64,000 nucleotides of DNA, taken from NCBI GenBank assembly GCA_001579985.1, contig LRSR01000415.1, positions 1 through 64,000 on the forward strand. The letters run 5' to 3'. The position numbers were made by a program, and so were the translations under genes. This document shows, one piece after another, positions 55,371 through 64,000 of the stretch. The notes beneath the pieces were generated by a model. It did no database searches. It was given only the letters and a program-made list of their open reading frames with translations, and was not told the DNA's origin. This stretch comes from Hypsibius dujardini (taxonomy: Eukaryota; Tardigrada; Eutardigrada; Parachela; Hypsibiidae). The first letter of the stretch is position 1, and the number at the start of each line of letters is the position of its first letter.

Positions 55371-55590
55371 TAGACTCTGCTTTAAAAAATCAAAAAAATA
55401 TACATTCAAGAAATGCTTAGGCCTACCAAGCCTGCGAAATAACAAAGTATCTGCGTTATTAATCGGGAGATTTTACGATTTTGTTATTTGTTATTCTTTT
55501 CTTGATTAGTTGTAATATATTTCTGGCATCGAATAAGTCACTTAAAATAGCAAATTAAATATTTATTGTGTAACAGGTTTAGGTTGAGTT

Positions 55591-55636
55591 CAAGGGTCGG
55601 ACATTTACAATAAAAATTGTAAATGTCCGATCCTTG
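55591..55636. repeat. Strong short hairpin (21-bp stem, 4-base loop)
   Basis: CAAGGGTCGGACATTTACAAT is followed by a 4-base AAAA loop and its inverse with one mismatch. It lies about 230 bp before the TATA box of the AIG1-like GTPase gene. It could be a miniature foldback element or a transcribed stem-loop. Confidence 0.85.
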
Positions 55637-55867
55637 TAATTATGTAGTCATTTTCGTATCGAATTCTACGTCTACACGTACAGTATGAGGACTCGATATA
55701 TTCCATAGGTTTATTATTTCAGTGATGAGTCACAAAAACTCCACCCAGGACTTCAATGTCGCGTTATCACGGTGTACCCGTCATACATGTACATGAGCTT
55801 TAGCGGCATGGGTTGGCTTCCCGAAAAGGCCAACTGATAGGGCACAACGCAGCGGCGAAGATAAAAC

Positions 55868-55875
55868 TATAAAAG
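55868..55875 (+). promoter_or_regulatory. TATA box of the AIG1-like GTPase gene
   Basis: TATAAAAG lies 76 bases before the ATG at 55944, a good core promoter position allowing a 5' UTR of about 45 bases. Confidence 0.6.
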
Positions 55876-55943
55876 CGGGTTTGTCCGCTAAGCCGTCACT
55901 CGCTAAGTTTCACTTTGCATTCGCCTTCACTAGATTAATCAAC

Positions 55944-58900
55944 ATGTATACACTCGAAAACCTCAATGAATTTCGTATTTCCAAGCTCAAGAAGATCGTC
56001 GAGGATCTGGGTGCTGCCCCACTAACAACTCGTGCTCAGCTGACGCAGCAAATTCTGGATCTCCAGGCCAAGCGGGCTGATCGTGCTGAAGTCGTGCTTT
56101 CATTTATCAATCAGCCGACTCCCCAGGAGCCCAACAGAAAAGATGGATCACTCGACAACCGTACCGCCGCTCGTCCTACAACCACGTCGTTGCCTGTAAC
56201 CGGTAGTGCGGATTCCTGTGAGGTTTGGACATTCGGACAGGCGCAGGGGCTGCACCCGCAGACTGTCGACAAGCTCATCGCGGAAAATTTCCGAAATATG
56301 CGAGACTTAGCCCTGTTAACCGATCAAGACATTGACGATTTAAAAGTCGTGCGGCGCGACGCGTTACAACTCAAAAAATTGTTCGTGCGGCCCCAGACCC
56401 CCCTCGTGACAGTGGCCTCAATCGAGTCATTGGAAACTGCTCTGACTGAAGTCAAACTGGACGCTGAAAGTGTTAAAGGGGAATCGCCCGACCATGGAGA
56501 AGTTGATAGAAGTGATGATTTTGGGGACGGCCATGCGGATCCTGGTGGTGATGATTCAAGCTATGATGATCCGGGGAGAGGGGATTATTCAACTTATGTG
56601 CGGACATACGGAAGTGAAACGACCGCTGGAAAGTATTCAAGATTTCCAAGTAAGTTGATGAAAGCCTTTTCCTGATTTTTGCTTGATACGTTTGAGTGAT
56701 CTGATTGTGACGAAGGGCGATTGCAATCGCTCAAAAACATTTTACCGTTTGTTCTCCGGATTACAGTAACAAATCGAGGCCTTATACTGAGCAGAAGGAT
56801 TTTATTTGTAGTTTTGCCACGTGTCAACGATTTCTGGAATGTCCTATATATCGTCATTAACATTTAGGCCATTTGCTTTGATTGAATGATAAAAATAAAA
56901 ACCGAAATGTAATTTGACGCAAAGGTATGCTTCCTTTGAAGAAAAAACTGAGCCTAAAAATTTGGATCATGCAGGGTAGGTAACGGATCCCTGAGATGAT
57001 CTCTTTAAATATTTTTCTCTGGTTATGGGTTCATCGTAGTGTTGGGATGCCCGCTGAACCGGTAATGGCTGCCAAACTTGAAAATCGCTTTTTTGTTCCA
57101 TTGACCTGTTGCAAACAGAAGTACAGTAAAACATTTCAATTAACTCTCTGGTAGCCGGGTGGTTTGGGTATACGGGTAGTACCGAGTCAGCCAAAGTTGG
57201 CTTAAATAGGGAAAGTACCTGACTTGAATGGTTGACATGACTAGGATTCATTTGGCACTTTTTCTGCCAGTTAGTGCCGTGCCGCCAGGCGGCACTGTTG
57301 CGCCTCCACACAACAACCTGACCACAGCTGACATTTTGCCAATAGGGAATCAAAACATCTTTCTATTGAGTTCAAGTTTTTTATTCCGTTCGCGATTGCT
57401 TGTTTACTTCATTTTCAGCTGAATTTACGTTATAGTCGTTGGCTAGGACCCTTTTTCAATTTCGAAGTCTGGAATTTTTTTTTCAGCGCACACCGCAAGT
57501 TAGTATACATGCCATTTAAGTTTTAAGCCAAGTTTGGCTTAATAAGTTCTTACCACTTCCAAAAGTTTATTTTCGAAAGTTATTTTTACTAATATTTTAC
57601 AGTTCTATTAGAGGATCAAAGCAAAAATCCGTATCTAAAAAGTCTAAATGTGCGATGAGCAAATCGAGTTTGAAGGAAGAAATCAGCCAGTGAAAGCTGA
57701 CTGCCCCCTCAGAGAGTTAAGTCGCTTTGGCCAATGACAAGAACGACAGATAAATTTCCTATCGAATGGGTGGTCCAGCTCTGTCATGTTCTGAGCAGTT
57801 TCCGAGGTGCGAGCATTAAAATTTGTGCAGAAATGAACGCCGCGCGCAGGTAGACTCGGTAACAGTCGTATAGGCATGAAATGAAATTATGAACAGACTT
57901 TAAGAGAAAGAAAGAATAAATACACAAACCACTCATGAGTATCACGGCAATCAACGCATAATGTCACTGAATTCTGGAACATAATTCCTTGTTCATTCTG
58001 TTTACAGAAGGGTTGAACTGGTTACCTGGATTTCTATCAAACTCCGCCGATCGTTCAGCTTTTATGGGAAAATACTATAAACTTCAGCAGCAGGGAAGAC
58101 TTCAGCCTATTTACAACATCATGCTGTTGGGTGAGACAGGCAGTGGCAAATCCACGCTTATCAACTACATCACCAACTTCTTCCTAAACGGAACACTGAA
58201 AAATCCGAAGATATCCGTGCCCACCACATACCACAATCTGTCAAAGGATCGCGACCTCGGCGTTGCCGCGGAAAACGTTCAAGGCGATCAGCGCGAGAGC
58301 AAAACAATGGAATGGTAAGTGGACATATCTCGCCGTAATTTGTCCTTTAAGGTCAATAAAAAACAATGGACAAAGTGAAAGACTCTCATCAAGCGTAAAA
58401 TACATACAGCTGGCGATAGTACTTGCTACGGTTCGACTGTCCTTGATTGATTTAGTAGAGTGCGGGCAATGCTTGATTGATTTAGTACCACAAGACACCT
58501 GTAATACTACAACGTAGGCGAATTTTTTTTATTGATTGGTTGATTGTCGGACAAGGTTACTGATACGCCAATGGTTGATTGATTGATCAAACCAAAACAG
58601 TGCACTTGACTGGCCAAATGATCAATCAAAACACTTTCACTTTGCGCGTACTGCACTACATCAATCAAAGACTGGCAAACCCTAACAAGTACTGCCGCCA
58701 GCTAGTGCATAAATAAGTTTATAGAATAGAAGGTAGCTGTCTCGCGGACGAGCGGCGCAACGGACCTTAACAGGGGAGGGAGAGAGAAGATGTGCAGAAG
58801 GGAAACTCCTTTTTGAATATAAGAGAAACTGTGTTTCAGCTTGCGAAAAAAGCACTGGAGCAAGTTTACCCTCCCGCGGCGCTCACGTAGTTTGTCCAGT

Positions 58901-60712
58901 CGAACTAATTATGTTCGGCTGTTTGCTCAAGTGCCCATTCCACTCTGTTGAGTCTATCTGTCGAGCTATTCACTTAGTGCGGTCAATCTTCCCCATCCTA
59001 TACTTGTCGCAGTTACATACAATGTTCTGGTCGGCGAACGGCATTTACAGTGAACGCCCATAGCCACATGCCTTTTGTAGTAGAGACCTGTATTTAACAA
59101 AGCTCATATTTGCTTGGTTTTCAGTGGAACGCACCGATTTCCCTTAAATCAGCACTTCCAATTTCGGTTTATCGACACACCAGGATTGAGCGACACTCGA
59201 GGAAACGATTTCGACGACCTGAACCTTGAACGAATCAGAACGGCCGCCGAGGAAGCCGGGACGTTCGCCGCTGTAATTGTTGTGATCAACGGAACCGCTG
59301 CTAGAGCGACCGTCACGCTCAACAACACCATGACCCGCTTGAAGGGATCCATGCCGGACGTCCTCCTGCATAATCTTCTGATTCTCCTCACGAACTGCTC
59401 ACGACCCGGTTGCAACTTCGAGCTGGCCTCGCTGAGCGACTGGCACGTCGACCAGGCTCGCAACGTCTTCTTCATGAACAATTCCGCCTTCAGTCGCCAT
59501 CCCAACGAATGGCCACGAGGCTCTCCCGAAGCGAAGGAAGTGTCCCAACAGTGGGAGAAGTCGATGGCGGAAATCTGCAAGATCCTCTGTCGTATCGCAG
59601 AACTGACCCCGACCTCGACGGATTGCTTTCGCATTATGCAGGCTGCGCGTAACGAAATCAAGGGGGAGCTCGGCGAGATTCTGCTAGAAATAACGAAACT
59701 CCAGACCCTGCACGACAGCCTGGAACTAGCGAAACAGAAAAAGAACAGCGCTGGCGCGGAATTGCAGCTGCTGAACCCTGCCGTCGTGCTCAGCACATCT
59801 ATCGACTATTTCGTCAAAGAGGACGCGCCGTACCACAGCACGTTCTGCTTAAAACATAGGGATCAATGTTGCCACAAGAACTGCGGCATTGCCCTGACAC
59901 AAACAGCAGGCGACGAGGTTTTTAAGGGCTGTAGTTGCATGTCCGCCAGCAGCCTGTGCACGGTTTGTGGGTGTGATTTCCATAGCCACTATCATGAGAA
60001 GAAGATTCTAGTGAAGAAGAAGCGAACCGCGGAGGAGATACTTGCCGACATGGAGGCTGCGACTGGACGTTTCGACGCCCAGAACAAATTCCTTCAGGAT
60101 TGCAAGAATGAAATTCGCACGTTGAAAGCAGCGGAGGAGGCCATCAGACACGAGCTAAAAGTAAAGGAAAGCATGATCAAAGACTGTTGCCGGAGGCTGA
60201 AGGAGGTTTGCAAAAACTTCAACTTTGTGGACGAATTCAACATTGTTCTGCAGACGCTTGCCACGCAAGCGCGCAGCATCAAGTCCGTGCGAGCGCGACA
60301 GGAGGCCGACCAGCTTGTTAGGAATATGAAACTGTTTATCGACCAATTCACCGGTGACACTGGGTCCGACAGGTAAATGGCCGTTATTGCATTTGCTAGT
60401 GCGCGAAGACTATGCGTGAATACTGTAGTTGACTGTCAGTTACTGCATCGGTGATGCGTTCAGCCTGTGCATATGCTTTACATTCTGTGGTTTCTCAGGT
60501 ATAGCAATAGGCCGCACCCCTCAAAAGGCCCTGATTTCCGTGGACAGCGTGAATCGCCCCCAACGGGTAGACCTGAACGTCACACATTGGATGAGGTGCT
60601 TGAATTCTTACGCTCAAAGGGTCGGTACTTCGACGAGGAGATCATTGCCTTCCTTCACAGGGAATATGATGGAGATCTTGAAACAATATTGCAACACCTT
60701 CAGGCTCGCTAG
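55944..60712 (+). CDS. SAP / SAM-like / AIG1-like GTPase / Cys-rich protein, four exons, 824 aa
   Basis: Exons 55944-56649, 58008-58314, 59125-60372 and 60499-60712, all GT-AG with matching phase. Residues about 7-42 form a SAP-type two-helix motif (LKKIVEDLGAAPLTTRAQL). Residues about 92-152 are SAM-like (WTFGQAQGLHP, LALLTDQDIDDL). An acidic linker follows. The GTPase domain has P-loop GETGSGKST (277-285), DTPG (355-358) and a TNCS segment where other GTPases have TKxD. This set is closest to AIG1/GIMAP or septin-like GTPases. A Cys/His-rich block at about 576-632 (CLKHRDQCCHKNC, CTVCGCDFHSH) probably binds zinc, and a coiled coil follows (about 633-745). The last exon encodes a small helical, UBA-like end (LDEVLEFL, DLETILQHLQ). 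I chose the ATG at 55944 because the frame upstream has only a TTG codon. Cellular role is unknown. AIG1 relatives act in immunity or on membranes. Confidence 0.85.
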
Positions 60713-60755
60713 CCAAACATTTACATTCTGTGTGGTGCACGCCCATTGCAATATC

Positions 60756-60761
60756 AATAAA
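60756..60761 (+). terminator. Poly(A) signal of the AIG1-like GTPase gene
   Basis: AATAAA lies 44 bases after the TAG stop. Confidence 0.6.
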
Positions 60762-61268
60762 AATAGAAAGCAAAAGACCCTTCAACAAACAGTCTTAATT
60801 TTCATACGTGTCTGCAAGGTAGCGAACACTTAGCTTGGTTTTTTGTGACTTAGTTTGCTTGCAGTGCGATATGCTATTTGGTATTCATTAATTGGTGTCT
60901 ATGCGGGGTATATACTGAAGTCATTATATCTTAATATTTTTTCACATGCACATGCCTTGTTCTATGTTAAACCGATTAATCGGGTCACCGAGCTTTCTAT
61001 GTGACCAGGAAATTATTACTTTATGTGAGGAGAAACTCGTTTTGTTTGCGCACGTGATGTCTCTTGATCCGCAGGGATTATTTTTACTTATAAGGGCAGG
61101 TAACAGACAAAGATGGCTCCGAAACCTCCAGATCACGGAATTACGGTATAAGTAGTCACCAATCCTGTGCACATAAAGCAAATAGGGATCAACCGATATC
61201 GAGAAATCACTAAAAGCTTACTTTTGTAACGAGTGAGAACCGTTTACTGTTTCAACGTTTACACCCCA

Positions 61269-61412
61269 GCAGTGGCAGTTCCTCTGCTGCTGCTGTTCCT
61301 CTACGACAAACGTCTCCCGACCCCTTTCAACATCTATCTTATCCACTACTTTTCCGCGAACCTCGTCAGCCTATTCATTCAATACGCCATGTTCATCATT
61401 ATTTGTCGTTAA
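61269..61412 (+). pseudogene. GPCR-like fragment, helix 1-2 region, forward
   Basis: About 47 open codons ending in TAA read like the first and second helices of a rhodopsin-type receptor: AVAVPLLLLFLYDK, then RLPTPFNIYLIHYFSANLV, where a P-T-x-F-N-x-Y-L-like turn meets a helix with Asn, then LFIQYAMFIII. A splice-acceptor-like accccag precedes it. No other receptor exons are found nearby, so it is a stray fragment. Confidence 0.45.
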
Positions 61413-61500
61413 CGGAGAAGAGGTGGATGATATAGATGCTGAAAGGGGTCTGGAGATATTTTTCGAAGAGGAACAGCAGCAGTAGAAGAACTGCCACTGC
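61408..61500 (-). pseudogene. GPCR-like fragment, inverted partial copy
   Basis: The minus strand encodes a diverged copy of the same segment (AVAVLLLLLFLFEKYLQTPF, then SIYIIHLFSVN). It meets the forward copy tail-to-tail at about 61410, forming a 230-bp imperfect palindrome. Confidence 0.45.
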
Positions 61501-61539
61501 AAATCAAAACACATGTCTACACCGATAACCAATTAGCTT

Positions 61540-64000
61540 GTCTAGCCTGTGCTGTATAGTTGTAAAGCTGGGATTGAGAAGTGAAGTTTCTGAAGTGAAC
61601 GTGTGATGTGAAGATGCAAATTGCATTTCGTGATGCTGGAGAATAATATGAGATAAAGTTGAATCAAATGCATGACTTTTTCTACAAAAATAATAGAGTA
61701 CCATACAATACCTTTTAAGGACACCTTTTAGGCGTCTTGTGATGATACACCGATAACCAATTAGCTTGTCTAGCCTAGGATTGCGTTTCGAGTCCCACTT
61801 CTAATTGAATTATGGTAAGTCATTTATCTTATTGTCTGCGCCTGAGTGACCAAGTCATGGCTAGACTTTGTTGTCAAACAACTAAACCACGAACGTGTGT
61901 TTATTCAATAAGCTTACGTTTAGCTCCCGATTCTTATGCGTGTTCGAGCGTTCCACGATCTAACTTGTGGTGTAATATTCTTGTGCATAGTTTAGTAAGT
62001 CAGTTTGTTTCATTAGCTGTAAGAACTCAGTAATTCGCTCCCCTCTCCCCCTCACCCCAGGGTCGCAATATTTTGTGTGCCTTATCAAGTCACAGTGCGT
62101 ATCAGCGCAGCGAGGAAAGTCACACGGTGCGGCTTAGCAAAATTACTTCTTACATCATTGCATGGATTGAATGGTTAACCGCACGATCGCGCGAAGATAA
62201 CTCCACACCTTAACTAATAACCACATATGACGAGGTCGGTTGATTATGACCTCAACAGACAATGACGATTGTACTGGATGAGTGGTTATGTTTATTTAGT
62301 TGCGGCTTCCACCCTGCTGTAATGCCGAATGCACCAATCCAAATAGCGTTGCTGAGTCAGAAAGGTTATCAACAAGTTTGATAAAACAATTTAACTGATA
62401 ATCCATATGCTTATGAATGAGAGTGCTCGGGCACGGCATCTGAAATATTTTGCTTAAAAGGAAAATGGACTCTCCCGAATTCTCAGCAGTTCTAGTGTGA
62501 GCGACAAGTGTTAGTGAACATCACCAGTTGGGTTCTATAATAGGTTGAAGCATCTCCAAAGAAGCAGACATTTTTGTCATTCACGCTAATCCGACGAATT
62601 AGAAGCACATTACCGGATATGGATAAATACGTCGACGACTTTGGCCGACTCCAATCGATCGTTGAATCAATTGGAACCGACCTGCCGTTGCCGCTAATTG
62701 TAGTGGTTGGTGCCCAGGTATGTATATTGTAGAGTAAAGTTCTTAGCAACTATGCAGCGTAATTTAAAAAAACTATCGTCATTGCGTGTGACGTACCATT
62801 TTTTAACAGAGCGATGGCAAGAGTTCCGTTCTGGAGAGCATCGTTGGTCACCCTTTCCTGCCCAGGGGCGAAGGATGCGTGACGAGGACCCCAATCAAAT
62901 TATTCATGCGGACAACGCACGCCGAAAACGGTAATGTGCATGTATTTCTACACATCTGGTCACACTGCTTGCGGGACGATATTAGCGGAATACTAGTGTA
63001 AAATCCGCAAGCGATTGGGCCAATTTGGGCTTGAATAACAGATTATTCAGTGACCAACTTGACAATGTGAACAGAACGATTGATGAACAATTCAATTGGG
63101 CCCATTGGTAAGTAGCCAAAAATATTTATTTTCGTATAATCCCCGAGTGCCTCCTTGTCCATTACGCCTCTGGGGTTTAGAAATGTGAAAACAGGGGAAA
63201 CAGGGCGAGTCTGAAAACATGCTAAACCCCGTAGCCTGACATTTGATTTTGGAGTCAAATTGTCACACAAAAGACGTTTTCGCTCGTAGGTTGCGACCCA
63301 GTCGAAAACATATCAGTCTCATACGACACCGGAATACTCGGTGGATTGGGGCGCGCGGCCCCTGTCACCCATACGAAACGGCTCCGCGATTTCCGAAACA
63401 TAGCTCCAACCATTCAGGAAGCTACACGGGAACTTACCGGAGGCCGAACGGTAGGGATTCTTCAGGTCTCCAGCGCATTAAACCTTGTCAAGTGACAGTA
63501 ATACTTTGCTCTTCTCGTGGATGCCGACAGGGTATAGTGGAGAACCTCATCACAGTCAACATACAATCCCCCCGAGTTCCGAATTTAACGCTGATTGATC
63601 TTCCGGGAATGATTGAGGTACCTGCAAACGGATTAGGAATTTGTTGGATTATGGATTTGAAAATGTCTGTGAAAGAACTTGTTCTTTTCACATTGTAGAA
63701 TGTTAGCGAGGGCGCACCGGAGAAAATGAGGGAAGACGTGAATCGAATGATTAGGCACTATATCAGTAATCCGACCGCAATCATTTTGGCTGTGCACCAG
63801 GCAGGAAGCGATGTCGTCATGTCGAAAGCATTGCGCGAAGCGAAAAAGGTGGACCCCGAAGGTATGTCGGCTAAGTTATAACGAGACTGTTGATAATGAT
63901 TCTTCGAACCTATGAGGTCAAAACGTTTCGATCTGCTACATCTACGCCAGTTCGGTAAGTTTTGAAATGCAACTTGTAGGTAAACGCACATTTTGTGTGT
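61540..64000. repeat. Right arm of the large inverted duplication (runs off the window)
   Basis: Inverse of 52906-55370. Within this arm a phrase of about 32 bp (ccgataaccaattagcttgt and onward) occurs twice, at 61520-61552 and 61751-61783. The left arm has it once, so the right arm or its edge acquired a short direct duplication. Confidence 0.9.
62619..64000 (+). CDS. Second dynamin-family GTPase gene, 5' part (cut by window end)
   Basis: Exons mirror the gene at 50991-54304: 62619-62717, 62810-62930, exon 3 (about 63274-63450), 63531-63617, 63699-63861 and the start of exon 6 at 63980. The P-loop SDGKSS, LIDLPGM and the block around [12 protein letters not shown] are intact. The few coding differences are mostly silent or conservative (LRDF for LHDF, ISNP for IANP). 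One point is odd: the acceptor I used for exon 3 in the first copy (CAAG) reads CAAAAG here, one base out of step with that model. About 22 extra bases lie upstream of it. Either exon 3 starts elsewhere or this copy is impaired. Confidence 0.8.

Larger units (their letters stand above)
54305..55943. other. Divergent intergenic region between the dynamin gene and the AIG1-like GTPase gene
   Basis: The first kilobase belongs to the inverted duplication and should hold the dynamin promoter, though no clear TATA box was seen. The remainder (55371-55943) is unique and carries a hairpin and a TATA box for the rightward gene. Confidence 0.6.

Overview
The window is animal nuclear DNA. Its genes are split by GT-AG introns of about 50 to 1,400 bp, and it is rich in short inverted-repeat transposons and microsatellites. 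It also holds a giant LTR retrotransposon. A clan-2-type cytochrome P450, natriuretic-peptide-receptor-like genes present as one good ligand-binding region plus decayed copies, dynamin-family and AIG1-like GTPases, and GPCR scraps point to an invertebrate. A tardigrade-like ecdysozoan is my best guess, from general impression only.

Layout. (1) 1-8.2 kb: two tandem P450 genes on the plus strand. The first shows only its last two exons (683-1201). The second is complete in six exons (5792-8172, 500 aa). (2) 8.2-18.5 kb: a receptor region on the minus strand. It has a decayed first exon at 8.8-9.4 kb, then the nine-exon extracellular region of a natriuretic-peptide-receptor-like protein (13395-16797). 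It is peppered with three families of non-autonomous inverted-repeat transposons. (3) 19999-42069: a 22,071-bp Ty3/gypsy-type LTR retrotransposon with two 745-bp LTRs that look identical and a 4-bp target duplication. It has open gag, pol and a third ORF of unknown role. Pol carries two OTU-type cysteine protease domains, one between protease and reverse transcriptase and one after integrase. (4) 42.1-51.0 kb: gene-poor, with hairpin elements and a degenerate second receptor locus. (5) 51.0-64.0 kb: a GTPase cluster. A dynamin-like gene (50991-54304, minus, 12 exons, about 712 aa) and a second copy (62619 to the window end, plus) form a large inverted duplication of at least 2.4 kb per arm. 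Between the arms lies a different four-exon gene (55944-60712, plus, 824 aa) encoding a SAP/SAM-like/AIG1-like GTPase/Cys-rich protein.

How it fits together. The P450 pair and the dynamin pair are local duplications. The receptor fragments share exon order and splice phase, so they descend from one gene family. The inverted dynamin arms include the upstream regions, so both copies probably have similar promoters. The retrotransposon is a recent arrival. Exon boundaries were worked out by eye from reading frame, splice dinucleotides and phase agreement. Family names rest on motifs, not on database searches.
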